A stretch of DNA of 64,000 nt from positions 186,001 to 250,000 of the forward strand of contig NZ_JAPKNI010000003.1 in assembly GCF_026343955.1 (NCBI RefSeq), written 5' to 3'. Source of the stretch: Kaistia defluvii. GTDB lineage: Bacteria; Pseudomonadota; Alphaproteobacteria; Rhizobiales; Kaistiaceae. The first letter of the stretch is position 1. Each line of letters opens with the position of its first letter. Position numbers and translations under genes: made by a program. This document shows, piece by piece, positions 43,489-52,378 of the stretch. The notes beneath the pieces were generated by a model, which searched no databases, was not told where the DNA came from, and was given only the letters and a program-made list of their open reading frames with translations.

Positions 43489-44844
43489 ATGGGCGGCGCG
43501 AGCGTCATCGACTCGTTTCTTGGGGTCTTCACCCGCTACATCGACTCCGGTTTCGGGTTCCTGTCCGGCGAGGTCGCGTTCATCGCCACCACGCTGATCG
43601 TGATCGACGTGACGTTAGCCGCACTCTTCTGGAGCTGGGGCGCGGATGACGACATCATCGCTCGCCTCGTGAAAAAGACGCTGTTCGTAGGCGTCTTCGC
43701 CTATCTCATCGGCAATTGGAACAATCTCGCAAAAATCGTCTTCGAGAGTTTTGCGGGTCTCGGCCTCAAGGGCTCCGGCACAGGCTTTTCGGCCGCAGAC
43801 CTGATGCGCCCCGGCAAAGTCGCACAGACCGGCCTCGATGCCGGACGGCCGCTGCTCGAATCCATTTCCGATCTGATGGGCTGGGTCGCCTTCTTCGAGA
43901 ACTTCATCCAGATCGCGTGCCTGCTCTTCGCCTGGGCGCTGGTGATCCTCGCCTTCTTCATTCTGGCCATCCAGCTCTTCGTCACCCTGATCGAATTCAA
44001 GCTGACGACGCTCGCCGGCTTTGTCCTGATCCCGTTTGGCCTCTTCGGAAAAACCGCCTTCATGGCCGAACGGGTGCTCGGCAATGTGATTTCCAGCGGC
44101 ATCAAGGTTCTGGTGCTTGCCGTCATCATCGGCATCGGCTCGACCCTGTTCAGCCAGTTCACGCAGGGGTTCGGAGGCGCAACCCCGAGCATCGACGACG
44201 CCATGGCCGTCGTGCTCGCTGCCCTGTCTCTCCTTGGCCTCGGCATCTTCGGCCCCGGTATCGCTTCCGGCCTGGTCAGCGGCGGCCCGCAGCTCGGCGC
44301 TGGCGCTGCCGTCGGCACGGGTCTCGCTGCCGCCGGCGCAACCATGGCCGCGGGCGGTGGCGCGATGCTCGCTGCGCGCGGTGGAGCCGCAATGCTGTCG
44401 GGCGGAGCCGCCGCCGTGCGCGGCGGGGCAACGGCCGCTGGCGCGGCATCCGCCGCCTTCAGCCTTGGTTCGCTCGGCCAGTCCGGCGCAGCGGGTGCCG
44501 CTTCCGGCATCGGCGGCATCGCACGCGCGGCAGGCTCCGCCGCCATGTCGCCGCTGCGCCGCGCCTCGGCCAGCGTCAAATCCAGCTTCTCCGATGGCGT
44601 GAAGAGCGGCTTCGGCGCGACCGGCGGGTCTTCGACCATGGGTACGGTCGGCGGTTCCGCCGATGCAGCAGCCGCCGCCGCTTCCGCCACCCACACCGCC
44701 AAGGGCCAGCCCGATTGGGCGAAGCGAATGCAGCGTTCGCAGCGCGTGACCCACGGCGTTCAGGCGACCGCCCACGCCGTCCGCTCCGGCGACAGCCACG
44801 CCTCCGGCTCCTCCGTCAACCTCTCAGAAAGTGACCGCTCATGA
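43489..44844 (+). CDS. trbL: TrbL, polytopic VirB6-like channel protein
   Basis: This 451-residue protein has an N-terminal half with about six membrane segments (for example FIATTLIVIDVTLAALFWSW near residue 27 and LVILAFFILAIQLFVTLIEF near residue 150). The C-terminal half is low-complexity and rich in Ala, Gly and Ser, as usual for TrbL. It would form part of the inner-membrane DNA path. It begins three bases after trbK and overlaps trbF. Confidence 0.94.
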   Translation: MGGASVIDSFLGVFTRYIDSGFGFLSGEVAFIATTLIVIDVTLAALFWSWGADDDIIARLVKKTLFVGVFAYLIGNWNNLAKIVFESFAGLGLKGSGTGFSAADLMRPGKVAQTGLDAGRPLLESISDLMGWVAFFENFIQIACLLFAWALVILAFFILAIQLFVTLIEFKLTTLAGFVLIPFGLFGKTAFMAERVLGNVISSGIKVLVLAVIIGIGSTLFSQFTQGFGGATPSIDDAMAVVLAALSLLGLGIFGPGIASGLVSGGPQLGAGAAVGTGLAAAGATMAAGGGAMLAARGGAAMLSGGAAAVRGGATAAGAASAAFSLGSLGQSGAAGAASGIGGIARAAGSAAMSPLRRASASVKSSFSDGVKSGFGATGGSSTMGTVGGSADAAAAAASATHTAKGQPDWAKRMQRSQRVTHGVQATAHAVRSGDSHASGSSVNLSESDRS

Positions 44845-45530
44845 ACCTCTTCAGACGACCCGCCGCGCATTACGGCAAGACGCCGCAGCCCGGGACGCCC
44901 TATCAGCGCGCCGCGCAGGTCTGGGACGAGCGGATCGGCTCGGCCCGCGTGCAGGCGAAGAACTGGCGCTATATGGCCTTCGGCTCGCTGTTCCTCTCCG
45001 CCGGCTTCGCCGGCGCGCTGGTCATCCAGTCGGCGCGCGGGACCGTGGTGCCCTGGGTGGTGCAGGTCGACAATCTCGGCCACTCGCAGGCGGTGGCTCC
45101 GGCGACAGCCGACTATCGGCCGACCGATCCGCAGATCGCATGGCACCTGGCCCGCTTCATCGAGCAGGTCCGCTCCATTCCAGCCGATCCGGTTATCGTG
45201 CGGCAGAACTGGCTTCGCGCCTACGAGTGGACGACCGATCGCGGCGCTGGCGCGCTCAACGACTATGCCCGCGCCAACGATCCCTTCGCCAAGGTCGGCA
45301 GGCAGCAGATCGCCGTCGAGGTCTCCAGCGTCATCCGTGCCTCGCCGGATTCGTTCCGCGTGGCCTGGACCGAACGGCGCTACGAGGACGGTAAGCTCGC
45401 CACGACCGAGCGCTGGACCGCCATCCTGACCATCGCGCTTCAGCCGCCCCGCGACGCCGAACGCCTCAAGGCCAATCCGCTCGGCATCTATGTCAACGCC
45501 ATCAACTGGTCGCGGGAGATGGGCCAATGA
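44841..45530 (+). CDS. trbF: TrbF, VirB8-like inner-membrane scaffold
   Basis: This 229-residue bitopic protein starts MNLFRRPAAHYGKTPQPGTP. It has one membrane segment (MAFGSLFLSAGFAGALVIQS near residue 48) and a periplasmic NTF2-like domain with QIAWHLARFIEQVRSIPADP near residue 97. VirB8 homologues organise assembly of the channel. Four-base overlaps join it to trbL and trbG. Confidence 0.95.
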   Translation: MNLFRRPAAHYGKTPQPGTPYQRAAQVWDERIGSARVQAKNWRYMAFGSLFLSAGFAGALVIQSARGTVVPWVVQVDNLGHSQAVAPATADYRPTDPQIAWHLARFIEQVRSIPADPVIVRQNWLRAYEWTTDRGAGALNDYARANDPFAKVGRQQIAVEVSSVIRASPDSFRVAWTERRYEDGKLATTERWTAILTIALQPPRDAERLKANPLGIYVNAINWSREMGQ

Positions 45531-46486
45531 GCAGCGCTATCCGCAAGCCCGCAATGGCGGCCGTTCTCCTTTCGGCGACCATGCTCGCCGGGTGCGCTAC
45601 CAACCGCCCGCCGGAAATCAGCTACGACAACAGCGTCCCGCCGCTTCCGGCCATTCCTGCCGCCGTGACGGATGAGCGGCTGAAGCCGATCCATGTCCCG
45701 CCGGCCTGGACTGTTGCGCGCGGCGGCACGGCAGGGGCGACACCGACGGCGCGCGTGGAAAATGCCAATGCGGCAGCCCGCGTGCAGCCGCGTCGCGAGG
45801 GCTATTACAACGCCATCCAGGTCTATCCGTGGTCGGAAGGCGCGCTCTATCAGGTCTATGCCGCGCCCGGCCAGATCACCAACATCGCGCTCGAACCGGG
45901 CGAGAGCCTGACCGGCGCCGGACCGATCGCGGCCGGCGACACCGCCCGCTGGATCATCGGCGACACGGAATCCGGCTCCGGCGTCGCCCGCCGGGTCCAT
46001 GTGCTGGTAAAGCCGACGCGCGCCGACATCACCACCAATCTCGTCATCACCACCGACCGGCGCACCTACATGGTCGAGCTGCGCTCCGGCGAGAAGCCCT
46101 ATATGCCGGTCGTCGCCTGGGCCTATCCGCAGCCGGCAGGCGGCGGCCGTCAGGCCACCCCGGCAACGCCGGTCATCCCGGCCGTCGCCGCGCGTAATTA
46201 TCGCTACAGCCTGACCGGCAGCAGCAATCCGCCATGGAAGCCCGCCGCAGTCTATGACGACGGCCGCCGCGTCTATGTCGAGTTCCCCCGCGGCATCGTG
46301 CAGGGCGAAATGCCGCCGATCTTCGTCATCGGCCCCGAGGGCGAGGCGCAGATCGCTAATACACGCATCTATCAACACATCCTAATCGTCGATCGCCTGT
46401 TCGGCGCGGCCGAGCTACGCCTTGGCAGCGGCGACCGCCAGCAGACCGTCAGGATCGTCCGCACCGACGGGAGACCGCAATCATGA
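45527..46486 (+). CDS. trbG: TrbG, VirB9-like outer-membrane complex protein
   Basis: This 319-residue exported lipoprotein candidate has the lipobox MLAGC at about residue 22. The family core follows, with YNAIQVYPWSEGALYQVYAA near residue 88, TTDRRTYMVELRSGEKPYMP and YRYSLTGSSNPPWKPAAVYD near residue 225. With TrbI it would form the periplasm-spanning core complex. Confidence 0.95.
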   Translation: MSSAIRKPAMAAVLLSATMLAGCATNRPPEISYDNSVPPLPAIPAAVTDERLKPIHVPPAWTVARGGTAGATPTARVENANAAARVQPRREGYYNAIQVYPWSEGALYQVYAAPGQITNIALEPGESLTGAGPIAAGDTARWIIGDTESGSGVARRVHVLVKPTRADITTNLVITTDRRTYMVELRSGEKPYMPVVAWAYPQPAGGGRQATPATPVIPAVAARNYRYSLTGSSNPPWKPAAVYDDGRRVYVEFPRGIVQGEMPPIFVIGPEGEAQIANTRIYQHILIVDRLFGAAELRLGSGDRQQTVRIVRTDGRPQS

Positions 46487-47625
46487 CCGAAGCCGAATCC
46501 AATGCAGCTCCCATGCGCCTGCGCGCCGAAGCCCCCCGCGTCACGCGTCTGTCACGCAAGATGCTCGCCGGAGTCACGGCTGTCGCCCTGGTCGGGATCG
46601 GTGGCGCGCTGATCTATGCGCTCCAAACACGCACCGGCGGCGATGGCGGGGAAGAACTCTATTCCACCGCCAACCGTCAGCCCGCCGATGGTCTTGCCGG
46701 TCTGCCGCGCGACTATACCGGCCCCGTTCTCGGGCCAGCGCTGCCCGGCGATCTCGGCGGCCCGATCCTTAGCGCGCAGAATGCCGGCCAGCCCATAATG
46801 CCGCCCGTTGTTCCGACACCCGGTGTCGACGAGGCCGAGCAGCGCCGTCGCGCCGAGGAAGAGGCCGCCCGCCTCAGCACCGTCTTCTTCCAGTCCCGGC
46901 AGGGGTCGACGACTGCCGCTTCGCCGAGTGCCATGCCCGGCTTTACCGGCTTCGACCCCGCCAGCGCGGCGGGACAGCCGACCGCGCAGGACAAGCAGCT
47001 CGCCTTCCTCAATGCGGCGGCCGACCGGCGCACGGTGACGCCGGATCGCGTCACGCCACCGGCATCGCCCTTCGTGCTTCAGGCCGGCGCGGTCATCTCG
47101 GCCGCGCTCATCACCGGCATCCGTTCCGATCTACCGGGCCAGATCACCGCGCAGGTCACGGAGAACATCTATGACAGCCCGACCGGCAGCATCCTGCTCG
47201 TGCCGCAGGGGACGCGCCTTATCGGTCAGTACGACAACGCCGTGCAGTTCGGCCAGCGCCGCGTTTTGCTCGTCTGGAACCGCCTCATCATGCCGAACGG
47301 CCGCTCGATCGTTCTCGAGCGCCAGCCGGGCGCGGATACGCAGGGCTATGCCGGCCTGGAGGATGGCGTCGATTACCATTGGTGGGATCTCGCCAAGGCG
47401 GCCGCGCTCTCGACCCTGCTCGGCGTCGGAGCGGAACTCGCCACCGATGACAATGACCGCCTGATCCGAGCCATCCGCGACGGCGCGCAGGACACGATCA
47501 ACCAGGCCGGTCAGCAGATCGTCCAGCGTCAGTTGCAGGTCGCGCCGACCCTGACCATCCGGCCCGGTTTCCCGATCCGCGTCATCGTCACCAAGGATTT
47601 GGTGCTCGAACCTTACAGGAGCTGA
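46483..47625 (+). CDS. trbI: TrbI, VirB10-like core channel protein
   Basis: TrbI spans both membranes and senses energy from the ATPases. The 380-residue protein has an N-terminal membrane segment (MLAGVTAVALVGIGGALIYA near residue 27), a Pro-rich periplasmic linker, and a C-terminal beta-barrel domain. That domain includes ENIYDSPTGSILLVPQGTRL near residue 227 and FPIRVIVTKDLVLEPY at the end. It overlaps trbG and is followed two bases later by DUF2274. Confidence 0.95.
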   Translation: MTEAESNAAPMRLRAEAPRVTRLSRKMLAGVTAVALVGIGGALIYALQTRTGGDGGEELYSTANRQPADGLAGLPRDYTGPVLGPALPGDLGGPILSAQNAGQPIMPPVVPTPGVDEAEQRRRAEEEAARLSTVFFQSRQGSTTAASPSAMPGFTGFDPASAAGQPTAQDKQLAFLNAAADRRTVTPDRVTPPASPFVLQAGAVISAALITGIRSDLPGQITAQVTENIYDSPTGSILLVPQGTRLIGQYDNAVQFGQRRVLLVWNRLIMPNGRSIVLERQPGADTQGYAGLEDGVDYHWWDLAKAAALSTLLGVGAELATDDNDRLIRAIRDGAQDTINQAGQQIVQRQLQVAPTLTIRPGFPIRVIVTKDLVLEPYRS

Positions 47626-47627
47626 CC

Positions 47628-47855
47628 ATGACTAAGCTGAAACTCGGCCCCATTGCGGACGATAAACCCGTCAAGGTCGCGCTGGAGCTGCCTGCCGCGC
47701 TCCATCGCGACCTCATGGCCTATGCCGAGATCCTCGGCCGCGAGTCGGGACAGGCATCGGCCGATCCGGTCCGTCTCATTGTTCCTATGCTGGAGCGATT
47801 CATAGCCACGGATCGGGGATTTGTGAAAGCGAGGAAGTCAAAAGCATCGCAGTAA
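47628..47855 (+). CDS. DUF2274 protein
   Basis: This 75-residue protein starts MTKLKLGPIADDKPVKVALE and has a short helix-strand core (LHRDLMAYAEILGRE) like small DNA-binding proteins. It regularly closes the trb operon in this element family. Its last 56 bases overlap the convergent LysR gene, an antisense arrangement. No function is known. Confidence 0.85.
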   Translation: MTKLKLGPIADDKPVKVALELPAALHRDLMAYAEILGRESGQASADPVRLIVPMLERFIATDRGFVKARKSKASQ

Positions 47856-48747
47856 TGATTGTTGCTCTTGTTGATCGGGATAATGTACGCGCGAGACTGA
47901 GCAATCGACGGCAGGCCGGATTATCGTTCCGGGGCGACCACACTGCGCTGAAGGGCAGAACTTCGTTCGCGATCGGTCGATATGTGATTCCTGGGAACTG
48001 TGCGACCGTAGTTGCTTCGCTTGTCAGCGTTAGACCTCGGCCGACCGCTACGAGCGAGAGAAGATTGTCTCGACCGACATATTGTGTGTCAACTTCCGGA
48101 TGCCGTCCAAGATCAGCGAGGCGCTGCACCAAGTAGTCGTGAATCTCCGGCCCCGGCGCCCCGTCGCTTACAATGAACCGCTCGCCGACGAGGTCGCGCC
48201 AGTTGAGTTCCGCCTTGCCGCAGAGCGAGTGGTTAGCGGGAAGGACAACAAATACCCGCTCCCACCAAAGCTGATCGACTTCGCAATCGGGCCACTGCGA
48301 CGTATCGGTGATGAACGCAACATCAAGTCGCAACTGACGAATCGCCGAAACATGATCCGCCGGATCGCCGTCTATCAGCTCGATTCGAACCTGCGCGTGA
48401 CCCTTATCATAAGCACGCAGCAACTCCGACAGGAAGCCCGAGGCGAGCGAGGAGAATATCCCGATCTTGATCCTACCGTCTTCGGAGCGTCCGATCGTCG
48501 CGACGTCCTTTGCACCATACTCGATCTGCCGAAGTGCCTTTCGCGCGTGCCGCACGAAGCGCTGCCCGGCCAGCGTCAGAATGACACCGCCATTGTGCCG
48601 CTGAAAGAGCGAGGCGCCCAAGTCATCCTCAAGATCGCGGATTCGACGGCTGACCGCTGACTCTCGGATGCCAAGCGCCGACGCAGCCTTGCGAAAACTG
48701 CCATGTTCCGCCGCGGCAACGAAATATCGGAGGTGGCGTAGCTCCAC
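47800..48747 (-). CDS. LysR-family regulator at the end of the trb module
   Basis: This 315-residue regulator has the N-terminal winged helix HLRYFVAAAEHGSFRKAASA (residues 4-23) with ALGIRESAVSRRIRDLEDDL, and a periplasmic-binding-like effector domain from about residue 90. It is convergent with DUF2274, whose 3' end it overlaps. LysR genes often mark this end of related elements. Its effector and targets are unknown; no divergent partner gene is present, only the tetR promoter region. Confidence 0.88.
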   Translation of the reverse strand: MELRHLRYFVAAAEHGSFRKAASALGIRESAVSRRIRDLEDDLGASLFQRHNGGVILTLAGQRFVRHARKALRQIEYGAKDVATIGRSEDGRIKIGIFSSLASGFLSELLRAYDKGHAQVRIELIDGDPADHVSAIRQLRLDVAFITDTSQWPDCEVDQLWWERVFVVLPANHSLCGKAELNWRDLVGERFIVSDGAPGPEIHDYLVQRLADLGRHPEVDTQYVGRDNLLSLVAVGRGLTLTSEATTVAQFPGITYRPIANEVLPFSAVWSPRNDNPACRRLLSLARTLSRSTRATIITAMLLTSSLSQIPDPWL

Positions 48748-48921
48748 TTATATCCCGCTGAGTTCATGACGTAACCGGCCCCTCCCACAGGGAGAAAGCA
48801 GGCGCCCTCGTTTCCATTCACATAGGATCGACCAGTACCGGGCGACCGGGATAACGGCCTTGCTGTCGATGACAATTACCCCCTCGCGGTTCCCTCTTGT
48901 GGTATGCACCCATAGCAGATA

Positions 48922-48941
48922 GATAGTAATAAATTACTTTC
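48922..48941. promoter_or_regulatory. TetR-type operator 1 (efflux operon)
   Basis: GATAGTAATAAATTACTTTC contains the perfect 6-2-6 palindrome AGTAAT-AA-ATTACT (48925-48938), ending 20 bases before the tetR start codon. Matching sites occur at 57382, 58203 and 58461. Confidence 0.7.
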
Positions 48942-48958
48942 TTTTACGAGTGCAAGCC

Positions 48959-49567
48959 ATGAGTGGACATCCCAAGCATCTTCCCGCTGACGAGCGACGG
49001 GCGGCAACCGTGGAGGCTGTGGTCGATCTGGCTGCAGAACAGAATCCGAGCGACATCACAACGACGGCCATCGCGCAGCGAATGGGGCTGACCCAGGGGG
49101 CGCTGTTCCGCCACTTCCCGACCAAGGATGCCATCCTGGAGGCAGTCATGTCCTGGGTGGCCGAGCGCTTGCTCGCCCGTGTGGATGAGGCCGCAGAAGG
49201 AGCCACGTCTCCAATCGCAGCCCTTGAGGCGGTCTTCGTGACGCATATCGATTTCGTGTCTGAACACCCGGGGGTGCCAAGAATGCTCTTTGGGGAGTTG
49301 CAACGTCCGGGGGAGACTCTTCCGAAGCGGATGGCCCAGACGTTGATCCGCCACAACGGCGAGCGGCTTCGTGGCTTGCTCGAAGCAGGGAAGACACGGA
49401 GCGAACTGCATGCAGATCTCGATCCAGACGCCGCAGCTACCCTGTTCATCGGCACGGTCCAGGGACTCGTCATGCGATCCATGCTGGCGGGCGATGTCAC
49501 ACGCATCCGTGGCGATGCGCCCGGCGTATTTGCCATTTATCTGCGCGGTATCGGAACGGTGCAATGA
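48959..49567 (+). CDS. TetR-family repressor of the efflux operon
   Basis: This 202-residue regulator starts MSGHPKHLPADERRAATVEA. Its helix-turn-helix, TTAIAQRMGLTQGALFRHFP, lies at about residues 38-57, and its ligand domain is long and helical. It is a close paralogue of the TetR at 57576-58184, sharing most of the helix-turn-helix and the HPGVPRMLFGELQRPGETLP stretch. It overlaps the HlyD gene by four bases and is therefore co-transcribed with the pump it presumably represses. The palindrome just upstream suggests autoregulation. Confidence 0.9.
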   Translation: MSGHPKHLPADERRAATVEAVVDLAAEQNPSDITTTAIAQRMGLTQGALFRHFPTKDAILEAVMSWVAERLLARVDEAAEGATSPIAALEAVFVTHIDFVSEHPGVPRMLFGELQRPGETLPKRMAQTLIRHNGERLRGLLEAGKTRSELHADLDPDAAATLFIGTVQGLVMRSMLAGDVTRIRGDAPGVFAIYLRGIGTVQ

Positions 49568-50595
49568 AGAGTATCCGCCTATCCAGCGTCGCAAAGCGGG
49601 TCATCATTGTTGCCGCCGTCATCACGATAATTGGTGCTGGATGGCTGTGGATGCAGAGCGGCGACCGCGACGACAATGCACTGCGCCTGTATGGCAATGT
49701 CGACATTCGGGAAGTTCAATTGGCCTTCCGTCAGTCGGGCCGTGTAGTGCGGATGCACTTCGATGAAGGAGATCACGTCGAAGCGGGCGCGCGCTTGGCA
49801 AGCCTCGACGCACAGCCATTCGAGGAAGCACTCGCGGCTGCAGACGCGTCTGTGGATGTTTCACAGGCGGAACTCGACAAATTGCGCCGCGGCCTGCGGC
49901 CGCAAGAGATCGCACAGACGCAAGAGGTCCTCAATCAGGCATTGGCCGTCGCCAGGGAGGCGGAGCGCAATTTCGATCGTCAGAGCCAGTTGCTCACGTC
50001 GGGGGCCACGAGTCAAAAAGCGGCCGATACTGCTCGCGCCGCGCGCGATCAGGCCGTGGCCAGTGTCAATGCGGCCCGGGCAGCCCATTCGCAAGCTGCA
50101 GAGGGCTTCCGCAAAGAAGATATCGCAGCGGGGCAAGCCCGCCTGGCCGCCACACAAGCGGCACGAGCACAAGCTGCCACCGCCCTTGCAGACACCGTGC
50201 TGCTTGCGCCAAGCACTGGCACGATAATCGCCCGGGTGCGCGAACCCGGCAGCATGGTTGTCAGCCAGAGCCCGGTCTACAGTGTCAGTCTTGACGCACC
50301 GGTTTATGTGCGCGCTTACATCGGTGAACCGGATCTGGGGCGCATTGCGCCCGGGATGCGAGTGCGCGTTCGCAGCGACTCCTCCGACAAACTCTATCAA
50401 GGTCAGATCGGGTTCATTTCCCCGCGCGCCGAGTTCACGCCAAAAACGGTAGAGACCGCGGATCTGCGCACGGATCTCGTCTATCGCCTGCGGATCGTGG
50501 TGATCAATGCAGATGCAGCGCTGCGCCAGGGCATGCCGGTGACCATTGAGGTCGATGCCGGGAAAGCCTCCAACGCGCGCACCACAGGCCATTAA
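49564..50595 (+). CDS. HlyD/YbhG-type periplasmic adaptor of an ABC efflux pump
   Basis: This 343-residue membrane-fusion protein has one N-terminal membrane anchor (VIIVAAVITIIGAGWLWMQS). A lipoyl half starts near LRLYGNVDIREVQLAFRQSG, a long coiled coil rich in Ala and Gln covers about residues 95-215, and a second lipoyl half contains LLAPSTGTIIARVREPGS. It links the inner-membrane ABC transporter to the outer-membrane protein encoded three genes downstream. Confidence 0.92.
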   Translation: MKSIRLSSVAKRVIIVAAVITIIGAGWLWMQSGDRDDNALRLYGNVDIREVQLAFRQSGRVVRMHFDEGDHVEAGARLASLDAQPFEEALAAADASVDVSQAELDKLRRGLRPQEIAQTQEVLNQALAVAREAERNFDRQSQLLTSGATSQKAADTARAARDQAVASVNAARAAHSQAAEGFRKEDIAAGQARLAATQAARAQAATALADTVLLAPSTGTIIARVREPGSMVVSQSPVYSVSLDAPVYVRAYIGEPDLGRIAPGMRVRVRSDSSDKLYQGQIGFISPRAEFTPKTVETADLRTDLVYRLRIVVINADAALRQGMPVTIEVDAGKASNARTTGH

Positions 50596-52378
50596 CGTGT
50601 CGGGTAGCGTAACATCGGACCCGCCTCGCGACCCTAATAGTGAGGTCGCGGTCGTCATCGACGGGGTGAACAAGCATTTTGGCAGCGTGCATGCATTGCA
50701 GGGCTTGAACGCACATATCCGGTACGGCTGCCTTACCGGGCTGGTTGGACCGGACGGCGCAGGCAAGACCACCTTGATGCGCATCCTGACAGGTCTGCTG
50801 ACACCGGACAGTGGCCACGCCACGGTGGCGGGTTTCGATGTGGTGGGCGACAATGACGCCATCCACGTCGCAACCGGCTACATGCCGCAGCGCTTTGGTC
50901 TCTACGAAGACTTGTCGGTCATGGAGAATATGCGGCTCTATGCGCAGTTGCGCGGCATGGATGCCGACAGGAACGCTGATCTTTTCGCGGAATTGCTCGA
51001 CTTCACGCGCCTTGCCCCCTTTACCGAACGCCTGGCGGGCAAGCTCTCCGGCGGCATGAAGCAAAAGCTGGGTCTCGCCTGCGCCCTGATGGCCCGGCCT
51101 GCCGTACTGTTGCTTGATGAACCCGGCGTCGGCGTCGACCCGGTCAGCCGTCAGGACCTGTGGCGCATGGTGCAGGCGTTGACCGACGAAGGAATGGCTG
51201 TGGTCTGGTCGACCGCCTACCTCGACGAAGCCGAGCGCTGCGACAGCGTATTGCTGCTCAACGAAGGGCAACTCGCTTATGACGGACCGCCCGGAGAGTT
51301 GACGGCGCGCCTTACAGACCGAAGCTTTCGCCTGGAGCAGGTCGGCGATAGCCGCCGGGCCGTGCTTGCCGAAGCACTGAATCTGGAAAGCGTCAGCGAT
51401 GGGGTAATCCAGGGTGCCGGCGTACGCATGGTGTTGCGTGCGCATTCGGGAACCGAACAGATAACCGCGCTTGCCGATCGGGTCGAGGCGCAGCTCAGGG
51501 CGGTGCCCGCCCGCTTCGAAGACGCCTTCATCGACCTTCTTGGCGGCGGCCCCGGCGGCACATCGGCGCTCGCCGAGGGGTTGCCTCCTGTCGAGCTTGC
51601 TTCGGACGTCGCCGTTTCCTGCCGCGATCTGACGAAGCGCTTTGGTGCTTTCACAGCCACCGACACTGTGAGCTTCGAGGTCCGCAAGGGAGAAATCTTT
51701 GGTCTGCTCGGGCCGAACGGCGCTGGCAAATCGACGACGTTCAAAATGCTGTGCGGCCTGCTCAAACCCACCAGCGGAGAGGCGCATGTGGTGGGCCTCG
51801 ATCTGCGCCGGGCGACCGGCGCGGCCAAGGGCCAGCTTGGCTATATGGCGCAGAAGTTCTCGCTCTATGGTTTGCTATCCGTGCGGCAAAATCTGGAGTT
51901 CTCCGCAGGCGTATATGGCCTGGAAGGCGCAGCGCGGCAGGCGCGGATCGCGGAGATGGTCGAAATCTTCGGTCTGCAGACCTGGTTGTCGGCGGCGCCG
52001 GATTCGCTGCCGCTCGGATATAAGCAACGCCTAGCACTGGCCTGCGCGGTGATGCATCGCCCGCCCGTGCTGTTCCTGGATGAGCCGACTTCAGGCGTCG
52101 ATCCCATCACTAGGCGCGAATTCTGGACCCATATCAACGGTCTTGCCCGCAAGGGCGTGACGGTGATGGTCACCACCCATTTCATGGACGAGGCAGAATA
52201 TTGCGATCGGGTTGCGATGCTTTATCGCGCCCGGCTGATCGCGCTCGATACGCCGGACGCTCTCAAGCGCGGCGCTGTCAGTGATCTTCGGCCGGACCCG
52301 ACCATGGAAGACGCGTTCATTCATCTGGTCGAAGCCGAAGATCTCGCTGACGACCCTCGCAGCGGGACGACCGCATGA
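50555..52378 (+). CDS. YbhF-type ABC transporter ATPase with two nucleotide-binding domains
   Basis: This protein of about 607 residues carries two ATPase domains. The first has Walker A GPDGAGKTTLMRIL near residue 65, the signature LSGGMKQKLGLACAL and Walker B LLLDEPGVGVDPV. The second has GPNGAGKSTTFKML near residue 385, a degenerate signature, LPLGYKQRLALACAV, and LFLDEPTSGVDPI. The start is uncertain: ATG 50555 overlaps hlyD, while GTG 50597 lies just after its stop. It energises export through the two permeases that follow. Confidence 0.9.
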   Translation: MPGKPPTRAPQAINVSGSVTSDPPRDPNSEVAVVIDGVNKHFGSVHALQGLNAHIRYGCLTGLVGPDGAGKTTLMRILTGLLTPDSGHATVAGFDVVGDNDAIHVATGYMPQRFGLYEDLSVMENMRLYAQLRGMDADRNADLFAELLDFTRLAPFTERLAGKLSGGMKQKLGLACALMARPAVLLLDEPGVGVDPVSRQDLWRMVQALTDEGMAVVWSTAYLDEAERCDSVLLLNEGQLAYDGPPGELTARLTDRSFRLEQVGDSRRAVLAEALNLESVSDGVIQGAGVRMVLRAHSGTEQITALADRVEAQLRAVPARFEDAFIDLLGGGPGGTSALAEGLPPVELASDVAVSCRDLTKRFGAFTATDTVSFEVRKGEIFGLLGPNGAGKSTTFKMLCGLLKPTSGEAHVVGLDLRRATGAAKGQLGYMAQKFSLYGLLSVRQNLEFSAGVYGLEGAARQARIAEMVEIFGLQTWLSAAPDSLPLGYKQRLALACAVMHRPPVLFLDEPTSGVDPITRREFWTHINGLARKGVTVMVTTHFMDEAEYCDRVAMLYRARLIALDTPDALKRGAVSDLRPDPTMEDAFIHLVEAEDLADDPRSGTTA

